A DNA stretch of 64,000 nucleotides. Origin: Hippopus hippopus (taxonomy: Eukaryota > Mollusca > Bivalvia > Cardiida > Cardiidae). The position numbers and the translations under genes are program-made. Every line of letters starts with the position of its first letter. Position 1 is the stretch's first letter. The notes below the pieces were generated by a model. It was not told where the DNA came from, made no database searches, and was given only the letters and a program-made list of their open reading frames with translations. Location: contig OX328101.1 of assembly GCA_946811185.2 (NCBI GenBank), positions 21,312,122 to 21,376,121 of the forward strand. The letters run 5' to 3'. Shown here piece by piece: positions 54,747 to 64,000 of this stretch.

Positions 54747-55564
54747 GATGAAGGTCAGGGCTATACTGTTTAACTATTGGAACTGAAAATAAAATAGTTA
54801 CTTGGAGTCATGTAGGTTCTAAATGATCAAGTGTGTGACTTCAGCCTGATGACTTGACATGCAGGGGCAGTGACTGAACATTCCCATCACCATCTATGAA
54901 AATTGTGCAGTATGTTTCGGAGTTGATGACATTCTGGTAGGTTTCCGTGGACATTTTCTGACTGATTTTTCAAGGTTTTCTGTGATATAATTTGGAACTA
55001 CACAGTAACTTCTGACACAACAGAGGAAAAATTGCACTTGAACAATATGTATGGGAAATCTATTTTTGTATATAAATAGGTTTGTTTTATTAAGCTCTGA
55101 TTCCAAGAAACCTGCTGAATATGATTTTTTTTTAAATCACTAAAAAAAAGGTGTAACTCTAATTCTTTTTTCAACAGTGTTGAGCAACATGCTTTAAAAA
55201 CATGACTTGTCACTGTAAATAAGTATTCCTTTTGAATTAAAATATCTCTGGTAAAAAATGGAAAATAATTCAAAATTAAATGAATTGATAGACAAGAAAT
55301 ACTGCATTAATCCTTAAAGCGGCTCTCACAACTATAGTATCTTTGCGGCCAGTGTATTTCTAGGATGAAAATGTGTTGGTGGTCTATTCGGCGCTCTAAA
55401 GGTTAAACAAAATTGTGGATATACTTCTCAATACTGCAATAGATTTTATCGACTCTCATGAATCTTACACTGTCTGTAAAGAGCAGAACCAAAATTAATA
55501 TATTTTCCTAGGAGAGAAAAATAATTTGGCAGAGAAACATATATCATATTTCACCTTATATAAG

Positions 55565-55670
55565 AAGGCTTTTGAAAACACCATTAAAAGGAGAAAACGC
55601 CGGTAACCGGAAAGCATGGATGTGTGCACTGGCCGCCGCAATTTAACTAAACTAATGCTGGGAACGCGTT
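55565..55670 (+). mobile_element. M2 and SINE scraps
   Basis: GGCTTTTGAAAACACCATTA, then GAGAAAACGCCGGTAACCGG (M2 left half), joined directly to GCATGGATGTGTGCACTGGC, CGCCGCAATTTAACTAAACT (SINE 3' part). From 55690 to 56650 nothing recognisable was seen. Confidence 0.6.
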
Positions 55671-56654
55671 CTCTTCCGCTAGGTGGCACTTTTCAAATAA
55701 AGACCTGCCTGATTTGGGCATTCTGGGTACAGAACCGGACTACTTTAAAAAAAAAAAAAAAGACAACCATTATTTCGAATTTCAAAATAAACGTTTTTTC
55801 AGTAAAACGCTACCTCATACGATTCATTCAGCTATGGTCAGCTAGCATGTAATCGATGCAACAGTCATTTATAAAAACAGCCCCTACAGGCTTGAGTAAG
55901 GCTTCAGTATTAGCCCAGACGGTGTCACACCACTGGGTTGTTTGCCATATTGAAAATAGAGTTAAATCGACCATCTTTGAAGCTTCACAGATTGCTTAGT
56001 GGCAAACTTTTGACTTTTTTTCATCTTTTTTAAGTACGTCCTTAGTCCTTCAAAAAAATGCATTAAAAACAGTATGTCAGCCGATTGCGTTTTTCGCTAA
56101 ATCCCAACAAAAACAGGCACCTTCGATTTTGTCCTCTCAGAAACACCTGTTCACCCACATGACCCCATTTTTTTGTTCCTACAGTGACACAAAATAGTCC
56201 ACTCAATATACAATAAAAACACATCTAAGTGGTCCCTCACTGCCTAAATTTGAAGCAAATCTAAATTATACACCACTAAGCCTTCTTAGCTCCATGAAAC
56301 AGTGCAACAAAAGTGCTGCTGCAAAATTTCAGTAGGGACTACTTTGACTACTACGACCCCTATGACCCGGAGGCAGTCTCGCAGTGGTGCGACACCAGAC
56401 GCTTCTTGTTGATAAATCTGTGGAAAATCCTCTAACGTATTCTGGTTTCCTTAAATTCTATATTTAGAAACTATATTAAAAATGTGCAGTAAAACGACAG
56501 TACTCGTAAGAACCATTTTTCCCGTTTGAAATAATTAAATTTCTAAGAAAATTTGAGCGAAGAATAGGCTAGATTTTTCCACAGACCTATTGTTTATAGC
56601 CATTTTCTCCGTTGCTGTTTTATTAGTGGCGACCTTTAGTTTACACACCTCGTA

Positions 56655-57031
56655 TTAAAGGTCCAGTAAAGGCCAAAATATCAAAACAGGTGTCATAATA
56701 CATTCAAATCTAAATCATACCATTTAAAAGTATGAAAAATATTGTGGACATGACAGTCTGTAGTCGTGTGGTCGGGCCACATGTTAGTCGCTGGCAGAAT
56801 AAATAGTTTTAAAATCAGGCAAAAAGTAAACAAAAGACACAGGTACCTGGCAGGTTTTAACCTAGTTTTGAAATTAATTTCTCTGTCAGCAACTAAGACT
56901 TGGACAGACCGTGCAATGACAGATTGTCATCTTTACAATAATTTACATATTTTTAAATGGTATGATATAAATTCAAATGCATTTAAACACCCGCTTTGTT
57001 TACTTTTGAGCTTTATTGTTACTTTAATATT
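56655..57031. mobile_element. M6 MITE-like element
   Basis: ATTAAAGGTCCAGTAAAGGC to GTTTACTTTTGAGCTTTATTG, then TTACTTTAAT. Inverted internal blocks ACCATTTAAAAGTATG and TTTTTAAATGGTATGATA; GTTAGTCGCTGGCAGAATAA and TCTGTCAGCAACTAAGACTT. Confidence 0.82.
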
Positions 57032-57180
57032 TATCGTGTAAAGGATAGTGATGCGTCAAAGTAGACAGGTCGAATCTTCCAAGAATATGACATGCGCAGA
57101 CAACGGCTGGAAACGGCATTAAATACCATTTAAACAAAAAAAAAAGTCTGTGTTTAGTTGCAAATGTCTTTGAAGTTGCC

Positions 57181-57503
57181 GAGTCCCGGTAGCTCAGTCG
57201 GTAGCGTGCAGGACTTGAGAACACGGGTTCCATGGTTCGATCCCTCGCTACGACCCCTGGCTCGGCCAATTTCTTTCCGAGGACTGATGATAGTCACTGC
57301 GACAGGATTCATTCCTCTCCCACCGCTGACCATTGTTTCGACGATGATTAGGTGGGAAAGCAGCCAGTGGCTTCGAAAGAAAATTGTGCGAAGTACTGGT
57401 AAAAGATAATCCAGGAACGCATGGATAGGTGCACTGGCCGCCGCGATATAACTGAAATAATGTTGAAAACGGCGTTAAACACCATACAATCAATCAATCA
57501 ATC
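57181..57503 (+). mobile_element. tRNA-derived SINE, best preserved copy
   Basis: The tRNA head has A box GGTAGCTCAGTCGGTAGCGT and B box GGTTCGATCCC. The body TTTCGACGATGATTAGGTGG, GAAAGCAGCCAGTGGCTTCG, ATGGATAGGTGCACTGGCCG leads to GGCGTTAAACACCATACAAT and a (CAAT)n tail. Pol III promoter boxes are intact enough to be recognised. Copies at 920, 7085 and 55612 are more decayed. Confidence 0.9.
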
Positions 57504-57758
57504 TTTGAAGTTTGTGTGCGCTAGATTAGTTTTCTGTCGAAGTAGATTCTATATGAGAGTTAATTATTAATGATGATAGGCCGAGATTACTAGTCTGCGA
57601 GCTGAAAATTTATCTTGAGCTTTCCTGGTTTATAAAAAGTACATATTACACTGAAGAGTATAATAAACTTTTTCAAATAACTATATGAAATTACTGAGTG
57701 CAAATATGTGAATCCATTTTAGAATATCAACTTTCTCATTTAAGAGAGCATGAGTTTG

Positions 57759-58188
57759 CTCTTAACCGTGCCAAAAAACTAAGACTTGTCCAAATTCATA
57801 GCAATTGCAGGCAACACGTTGAATGTAGCTCAGTTGATGAGATTTGGCCCTTGAAAGGTAGAAAACATTGTGGGGGAAAAGGGGAAAAAATGCATTTCTT
57901 TTTTTTATATTCCCAGAATGTTTTGAAATACTTCAACGTCAGGTTAGTTTAAATTCGGGGTTATTTGGTAAAGTTTTAAAACTTAGGCTTCTGAGTGCGA
58001 CTCACTGACCTTTTTGCGGACGGTGTAGATCAAGATCAGACTGCACAGAACGTGCAGTCTGATCTTGGATCTACACCGTCCGATACGGTGAGTTTTTCCC
58101 AGCGACAAGCAATTCGAAATCGCATTGTTTCGGTATGTACTATTGGCTAGCATTCTTCATTCTATTCATTTAGCATTTTAAGGGTTAA
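57759..58188 (+). mobile_element. M2 element followed by M1 element
   Basis: M2 (57759-57978) has an eroded centre (GGGGAAAAAATGCATTTCTT) but both ends. M1 (57975-58188) has AGGCTTCTGAGTGCGACTCA, the perfect palindrome CAGACTGCACAGAACGTGCA and a TTTTAAGGGTTAA end. They abut at TTATTTGGTAAAGTTTTAAA. Confidence 0.82.
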
Positions 58189-58457
58189 CCGAGATACGAA
58201 ATACGTTGGTACTTGAAAGGGAATTTTCTAATCTTATTTGTCGAGTCAATATTAACCCTATACCAAATAATCCTGTATATTATATTTCATGTGTCTATTT
58301 TTAGAAATGTTATGGGTAAAGAAATGTCGTAATTTCAGCTGGGGGGAATTATTTGCCCGTCACAGTGAATATCTGCCGAAAATCTGGAACTGCTTTTTTA
58401 AGTTTTTAAGTTTTAAAAGTGGCATTCGTTGACAAAATAATCAGAGGAAATATATAA

Positions 58458-58615
58458 TTTATTTCATCAGCTTGTGGTTAATATGGGGAAATATTTGCCT
58501 CAAAAGGGAAAGGTCCGCGAAAATAACTCTTGCCTTAAGGCACTCGTTATTTTCGCATACCTTTCCCTTTTTCGGCAAATATTTCCCCATATTAACCACA
58601 AGCTGATGAAATAAA
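58458..58615. repeat. Long foldback (about 65-bp arms)
   Basis: TTTATTTCATCAGCTTGTGG and its exact complement bound the structure. GTTAATATGGGGAAATATTT and complement continue inward, then a second inner pair (GAAAATAAC and GTTATTTTC). The outer TTTATTTCATC/GATGAAATAAA also occurs in the M5 arms. Confidence 0.87.
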
Positions 58616-58639
58616 CTCTATTTATGTATGACCTTGAAA

Positions 58640-59020
58640 AAGACAAGTTTTGGAAGCATTATGAGAACAGGGAAAAATGTTGGTAAGGAAGCTGTTCCCA
58701 CAATGTTCTCTAGCCTTTCTATGGCAAAAAATCCGTCGTATCCAATTTTGATAATGCTGTTCATAAACGCTTTCGGTTTGGACGAGTCATATATTTTGCC
58801 GTCTGGAAAAGCCTTAATCTTTCTATGAACCTCTAAACATCATGTATGAATTTAAAAGGGGCATGCAAGTTGTTAAGAAAATCTAAACAAGGACGGTCTG
58901 CAGTCTGATGTTGTATCTACATTGTCCGATTAGGAGATATTTTTCACACAAAAAATTAAAAAACTTTGAAATAGCCAAAGTCAGTTTTTTACTGTCGGCT
59001 TGAAAGTTTCCTGTAAGTTA
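58640..59020. mobile_element. M2 and M1 remnants
   Basis: 58640-58830: GGGAAAAATGTTGGTAAGGA, TTCTCTAGCCTTTCTATGGC, CTTTCGGTTTGGACGAGTCA. 58880-59020: only the right half of M1 (GCAGTCTGATGTTGTATCTA, TCCGATTAGGAGATATTTTT, CTGTCGGCTTGAAAGTTTCC). Confidence 0.6.
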
Positions 59021-59229
59021 AGATTTAAGGAAGAGAAAGAAACACATGTAGAAAATAGAAGGATTTACCGAGGTTTTTTTTTTGTATTTTCCTCTATAAA
59101 ATTCTCTATACCTTTAGTAACGGTATAGCCGTCATTGCATAACAGTAGTGTGTTTATGACAGAGCGGGTCCATCAGGGTGACGCAACCACGAAAACGCCA
59201 AAAACATGGTGAGGAAAGCCCAACCACCA

Positions 59230-59420
59230 AGGGGTCAAGGTGGTTTGACCCCGCCACAAAACGACCATTTGACCATCTCCAACCACCAAATGCACCAATT
59301 GACCCCATTTTTAACCAGCTCCAACCAGCTAAATCCAGTCTTAACCATCTCCAACCACGAAATACACCAGTTGACCTCGTCCCAACCACGTTTTTCTTGA
59401 CCATATTTGTGGTTAAACGC
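59230..59420. repeat. Degenerate repeats of the AACCATCTCCAACCAC type
   Basis: ACCATCTCCAACCACCAAAT, ACCAGCTCCAACCAGCTAAA and ACCATCTCCAACCACGAAAT alternate with CACCAATTGACC and CACCAGTTGACC. Open in several frames (minus strand WLEMVKTGFSWLELVKNGVN), but with no start context or family resemblance. It lies beyond the 3' end of the polymerase gene. Confidence 0.6.
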
Positions 59421-59583
59421 TAGATGGTTGCCAATTAACCATATTTTTTCATGTGGATTACATGAAATATGCATATTTTGACCATCTCCTGGTTCTTTTT
59501 CCGTCTTCCACCTCTAAATGGTCAAAACATGCAGCAATCAGCCACACTGTGCTTGTTTTCTATCCCTGCAGGATAAAAACGTC

Positions 59584-59723
59584 ATCCTATGCCCAAAAGT
59601 GCAGCAATCCGCCATCCTATGCCCAAAAGTGCAGCAATCCGCCATCCTATGTCCAAAAGTGCAACAATCCGCCATTCTATGTCCAAAAGTGCAACAATCC
59701 GCCATCCTATGCCCAAACGTGGC
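59584..59723. repeat. 30-bp minisatellite next to the polymerase stop codon
   Basis: ATCCTATGCCCAAAAGTGCA plus GCAATCCGCC repeats at 59584, 59614, 59644, 59674 and (partly) 59704. The middle two copies share T and A variants. The period is a multiple of three, so long frames appear on both strands. Confidence 0.92.
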
Positions 59724-59726
59724 TTC

Positions 59727-62700
59727 CTACGCATGCCCCCAAGACAACGTAGATATTCCATCCTCCAAAATCCTCCTCTTGGCATCCTCTACGGACAACG
59801 CCACTTTGCATACTTCCTCAGTGTGCATTTTTTGTCCTCTACTCCGGAGGACGTGTATTTTTCGCAAGACTTCCTTTCCATCCTTTAAGCATTCCAAATA
59901 CGTCTCATAGCTCAAAGTGTTTTTGACCACATTTTTGGATACGCCTTTACATTTCTTTTCTTCTGTGCCATTGTGCATCTTGTAAGCGTACAGTTTGGCT
60001 GGCAAGCTGACAAATCCTTCTATGATCTCCCAACCCATCTCATCTTTGAACATGCCAAGCACTTTCTTGTTCATACCAGTTGGAATGCCGGACGGATGGT
60101 TTTTTGGATAGTTACTCGTATCGAACAGAGCTTCCACTCAAGAGATGTCTTTGTAGAAGTCTTGGGTCTGAATTTCATACATCAAACTATCCGTATCCGT
60201 GAATAGCAACTTGGCTTTGTCTCCGTACCTCTTCCTTACGTAGTTTTAGCGGAATTCATACATCAAGCTTTTGGAGAGATCCAGGATAGACATGCCCAGA
60301 TAGACGGGCTTGTTAAACGTCAAACTAGTCTTCTTGGAGTGGATCATGTATAAATTTTCTCCTATCTCCTTCCACCCATCTAGATTGGGTCTAGCCGCCA
60401 ACTTCTTTGCTTTCTTTCCCGTAACCATCCGGACATCCACTCTATTGCGGCTGTTCATCAGTTTGAAAAAGTCCTTCTCAAAGTCAGTCTTTGCCGCCGT
60501 CCTCAAGTTGGTGTTCAAGTCTATGTACTTTTTCAACCACGGTCTCTCATAGAAAGAAATTCCTCTGTGGATCTTGGAAAGTTTCAGTCCCAGACCCAAG
60601 TACTGTTTTAAAGATACATGGTACACCACATAGTTTTTCTTGTGCCAAAGATTAGGGATTAACTTTTTAACGCGGTTCACACACACAATCTCCGGAGCCA
60701 ACGGTAGTCGTTGTGCGCATCGTGGAGCTGCCCCGGATACTCTAGATCTACTTCCAAAATGCACTGATGGTTCTTCCAGTCCTCCAGTTCCTCTTGGTCC
60801 ATCCAACGGAACCCGTGTGTGGGTAGTGGAATGGTCATCGCCCAACCGTACAGGTTGTTGGCGTCTAGGTACATCAAATATTTATTAGGTTTGGAGACAT
60901 CATAGTCCTCCCCCATATACGGATTGTTGGCTTCTCCGTATCTGTGGGAGATTTGGGAAACGCCCCCGCGTATGCCTTTTTCCACCATCAAAAGCATGTC
61001 TGGATCAAAAAAAAGCTCCAACTCGATACCAGTCTTTTTCAGCGCGGCATCCCAAGCCAGGCCCGGAGCTGTGTAGTACCAAGCGGGTTCCAGCCCATAG
61101 TTTTCTTGCAAACTTTCCGGAAGTTCTCAAACACGTCTGCCAAAAGCAAGACATCCGTTCTGTTGTACAAGACGCGGTAATCTCTAAACCTCTGGCAGCC
61201 AAAGGCCTTCCAAACCTTTTGAGCATGCGCATACTCCTCTTTGGATATACCCTTTCCAGCCAACTTGGAGAAAAACGCCTCTATCGGAGGCAAGCTCGTT
61301 TCATCCAATCGTTTGGGACTATCCAAATATTCGTAAGGATAGACGCCTTTTCGCAAAAGCAACTCCAATTGCTCTCCGTAGTAGTACTTGGAGACGTTTT
61401 GGAAATCTTCCAAATTGTCTACCAGCTTGGCCAAACTAGTCGACATAAACCTAAAGCTATCGATGAACTTGATCTTTTTGTGGATAGGTTTTTTCTTTGC
61501 CTTTTCATCCAGGGACGTTCCAATGACGATGCTTTTGGACAAGGATATGTAGTTTTCCTCGTTTTGGGGAATACAGTCTATCTTTCCGGATGAAATGCCA
61601 AAGTGCGATATGAAAAGGTGGCTATCGTATCCGGAGAGGTTGTGAAAAACTACGGGCACAAAATCCACTGTCCGGTGGGACTTTGTTGGCCGCCCCTCTG
61701 TACTTTCCGGTATAGTAGCAAAAGTCCAGAACCTTTTGGAAGGCTACCTCTCTGTCCTGGAACGTACCACCGCATATCCAACATCTTACCACAGTATCGT
61801 AGGCCTGCTGGTCCAACTCTCCCTTTTTACTTTCTGGAATCTGGTAGATATCGTAGATATCCTTTTCCAGACTCTCCACAAACTTTTTCGCGGCATCCGG
61901 TCCGGTGTACCTCCTGAGAAGTGGTTTGTACACGTTGTCTAACGAGCATACCACGTAGTAGCAATAGCCAGCCAGGATATGCTGGTGGTATTGCGTCGTT
62001 GTGTTACCAATCTTTTTATCCATGGGCTTTAAGTAGGCCTCAAAGTTAGCGTACACGACAAAAGGAACCTTGGTCGATCTGTCCCTGTTCTTAAACTTTA
62101 AAAAGGGTCCCTTTGGTGGCATCTCCACCTTGCAGGCTGGATGCAACTTGCAATACTCCTCATGCCTTTCCAAAAGCTCCTTGGAGTAAAAAGGGTTCCA
62201 GCATCTATAGCAGATGTGTATCTTCCCGTCGTGGTCGGATATCTGCTTGGATAGCAGATTGCTTAAAGATTTGTCCAAGCAGTAGTGCTGGTTGTCTTCT
62301 GTTTCCAACAACAGCAAGTCCACCACGTGCTTCCTATCCACAACTAGACTCTTTCTAGCGATATCGACCTTGTCGTTTTCATCGTTGTATAGCAAGACAT
62401 TTACAGCGATGGAAGGATTTTGCCCCTCAAACTTGTCTATGTCTTGTAGAGACGCGGGATATTCTATCCCACCCATGTCCAACTCTTTTTCTTTTTCTTT
62501 TAAACGTTCGTCAGCTCGTACCGCATGTTTGTCCACCGGATAGAGGGTCCGGAAGACGGACCATAGGAAACATTTGCTGTCCTTGTTTTGCATGTTTACT
62601 GTGGCCTTTTTAGCGGCCAACATTTTAGGAAGAGGGATGTATTTGCTAGCTCTCAAAGGATCGTACGCTATGGTGTGCAATTCTAACGCGTCTATCCTAT

Positions 62701-63518
62701 GCAAAGCCCACCCACTTCCTTCTCTTTGGAAGGTGTCCATATCTTCCAAGATGGTTTGAAGCATCCTGTTGTATAGCTCCTCCACGTTTGTGCTCCGAAG
62801 AACTATCTCTTTTTTGGATTTGAAAGCCGCCTCTGACAGTGTGCCATTTTGTCTTCGTATGGTACACCGCAAAACCACTTTGGCTTTCACACCGCGGTTT
62901 TCTCTAAGGATGTTTTCCATGGTCGGACTAGTACCGAGAAAAAAAGCCGCGACATTTCTTCCAGCTCCCTCTATCCTATAGGAATTGGCAAACCCCCTAT
63001 AGCGAGAGTTTTGTCTTTCCACAACGATACTATCTTGGGTGAAATCCTGGAGTCGTTGCTTGTTTAAGTTGGAATAGCCACGCAAACCGAGAGATCTTGC
63101 CAGAGCTCTTAACTCCCGCACGGATATATCCGCACGACGTCTGTCTCTGGATCGTGGATCTTCCTGCGCGAAAAGTTCCAACAGCTCCGCCCTCGTCGCG
63201 GCAGAGTAACCTCGCAAGCCCATTCGTCTCGCTCTGGCCCGCATTTGCACCACAGTTTCTCCTTGCCCACGTCGTCTATCCCTAGACTGCGGGTTTGTTT
63301 GGGATAGCCAAGTCCACCAACTCCGCCTTCGTCGCGGTGGAGTATCCACGCAATCCCATTCGTCATACTCTCTCCCGCAGCTGCACCAGGGTTTGGTTTC
63401 CGAAATAGGGCCTCATCCTATAGACAGGTCTTGGTTGTGGACCGGACGCAGATCCTGGCCCGCTATTTGAACTTATCCCAACCGCTCTAGGCTGTGGTTG
63501 ATTAGTATTCTTAAACAT
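59727..63518 (-). pseudogene. Protein-primed family B DNA polymerase of a Polinton/Maverick-type element, broken
   Basis: The ATG at 63518 opens a Pro/Gly-rich leader, followed by SAP-like repeats, a long N-terminal region with a Cys/His cluster (HICYRCWNPFYSKELLERH), the exonuclease domain (PFVVYANFEAYL; VVFHNLSGYDSHLFI; YNRTDVLLLADVFENF), polymerase motif A (YLMYLDANNLYGWAM), the KKNYVVYHVSLKQYL region and motif C (LLFTDTDSLMYEI, with both Asp). The C-terminus ends STLSWGHA. Breaks: stops and a frameshift among the SAP repeats, frameshifts near 61640-61670, 61050-61110 and 60680-60850, and in-frame stops at about 60246 and 60138. About a dozen residues are missing after KLMNS, where the motif B region should continue. 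Exo I has Asn where the family has Asp. The polymerase would copy the element's linear DNA from a protein primer; this copy cannot. Confidence 0.92.
63060..63400 (-). repeat. Three SAP-like repeats coded at the polymerase N-terminus
   Basis: RMGLRGYSTATKAELVDL, RMGLRGYSAATRAELLEL and SLGLRGYSNLNKQRLQDF are each preceded by a VxxLRxxA-type helix. The coding blocks lie at about 63341, 63206 and 63071, a period of 135 bp (45 codons). The pattern fits the SAP helix-extended loop-helix, a DNA-binding fold. The first repeat contains a stop, and a frame change separates it from the second. Confidence 0.75.
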
Positions 63519-63683
63519 ATTTTTTAATCGTCCTATGGAGTAAAACTACTGGATTTTCTATGGTTAAGATCGTAGAAAATCGGAGTTTCCCTCGCATTGC
63601 CCATTTCCTTTTCTAATAGCAAGAAAAAAAGAAAGTTTGCTGACACAAATCTCATATTGGCTGCTCCATATACAACCAACTAA

Positions 63684-63756
63684 CCTATAGATATCTTTCA
63701 AGGTTATTTAAGTATACACGTGACCATCTATCTATAGATATCCTTTCAAGGTCATT
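63684..63756. repeat. Short direct repeat in the spacer upstream of the polymerase gene
   Basis: CTATAGATATCTTTCAAGGT (about 63685) and CTATAGATATCCTTTCAAGG (about 63732), 47 bp apart. They sit in the AT-rich spacer 63519-63865 between two minus-strand reading frames and could be promoter elements; nothing shows this directly. Confidence 0.55.
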
Positions 63757-63865
63757 AAAACTGCATACGAATTTCGTAATGGTTTTTCCATATGCGACCA
63801 TTCCAATACCGGAGAAACGAAACGGGCCTACCTATAAAGCTAGCCGCTCTATCGTACGATAGAAA

Positions 63866-64000
63866 TCAAAACTCCCTGTTGTTATAAATATCTTTTAAGA
63901 TGACCAGCTTAATCTTTTTTCCAGGAGGTTTTGTTTTCTTTTGAGATCCTTCCATAGAATACATAGCATTTTTACATACTAGATCGAGCAAGCGCTTTGT
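63866..64000 (-). CDS. 3' end of a further minus-strand ORF, truncated by the window
   Basis: 44 codons open from the window edge to TGA at 63868-63866. The product tail is basic (GSQKKTKPPGKKIKLVIL) and ends KDIYNNREF. It precedes the polymerase gene in the same direction with a gap of about 350 bp, so it may be another gene of the same element. Too short to identify. Confidence 0.45.
   Translation of the reverse strand, partial: TKRLLDLVCKNAMYSMEGSQKKTKPPGKKIKLVILKDIYNNREF

Noticed and set aside
57187..57260. Possible tRNA gene (A and B boxes present)
   Set aside because: The stems do not pair as a tRNA, and the sequence continues into a SINE body with a CAAT tail; same reasoning for 36114 and 52510-52580.
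59453..59910. Plus-strand frames encoding CSNPPSYAQK-type decapeptide repeats
   Set aside because: Generated by the 30-bp minisatellite; frames on both strands are open and no start or family evidence exists.
61219..63285. Plus-strand frames up to 124 codons across the polymerase region
   Set aside because: They lie opposite recognised exonuclease and polymerase motifs and have no features of their own.

Overview
The window reads as nuclear DNA of a metazoan, most probably a bivalve mollusc. It is AT-rich, its genes are split by GT..AG introns, and about half of it can be assigned to transposons and short inverted-repeat elements of kinds common in bivalves: tRNA-headed SINEs ending in CAATCAATC-type tails, pearl-like arrays, Helentron, Polinton, mariner and Harbinger remains. 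No rRNA, CRISPR array or bacterial-type operon is visible.

Region 1 (1-7.5 kb) is repeats only: a tandem palindromic array (1546-2935), a strong foldback (3145-3316), several MITE-like elements and a long-TIR element (6628-7431). Region 2 (7.5-27.5 kb) holds the host genes, all on the minus strand. Two tandem paralogues (7578-13420 and 17786-20571) encode Cys-loop ligand-gated ion channel subunits of the nicotinic type. Both have three coding exons with identical intron phases and a 133-bp middle exon, and both lack the aromatic residues that make the acetylcholine site. Upstream of them lies a two-exon ninjurin gene (26061-27487). A nearly intact mariner (23234-24572), broken by one stop codon, sits between the second channel and ninjurin.

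Region 3 (28-44 kb) is an intergenic repeat field. It has a pearl-like array (29343-30581), many copies of two MITE-like families (called M1 and M2 here), SINEs and a decayed HARBI1-type transposase (40560-41203). Region 4 (44-50.4 kb) is a decayed Helentron-like element on the minus strand (N-terminal repeats, a DUF6570-like region, PIF1 helicase, then an AP-endonuclease-like EEP domain). It has lost its Rep nuclease segment and is interrupted by an M3 MITE and a second pearl-like array. Region 5 (50.4-59 kb) is again repeats, plus one unidentified 175-codon ORF (54219-54746). Region 6 (59.1-64 kb) is part of a Polinton/Maverick-type element: a protein-primed family B DNA polymerase gene on the minus strand, broken by frameshifts, stops and a motif deletion, with an N-terminal row of SAP-like repeats, a 30-bp minisatellite at its 3' side and the tail of a further minus-strand ORF at the window edge.

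Family names M1-M6 are local labels: M1 = palindromic core GATCAGACTGCAC/GTGCAGTCTGATC with TTAACCCTT ends; M2 = core GCTGGTAACCAGC with ends CTTTACCAAACAAT; M3 = core TTGGTTTAGCCAATCAGA with ends GTATTCACCAA; M5 = foldback with TCGGTGAAAGATCG arms; M6 = about 380 bp with GCCAAAAGTAAAC ends.
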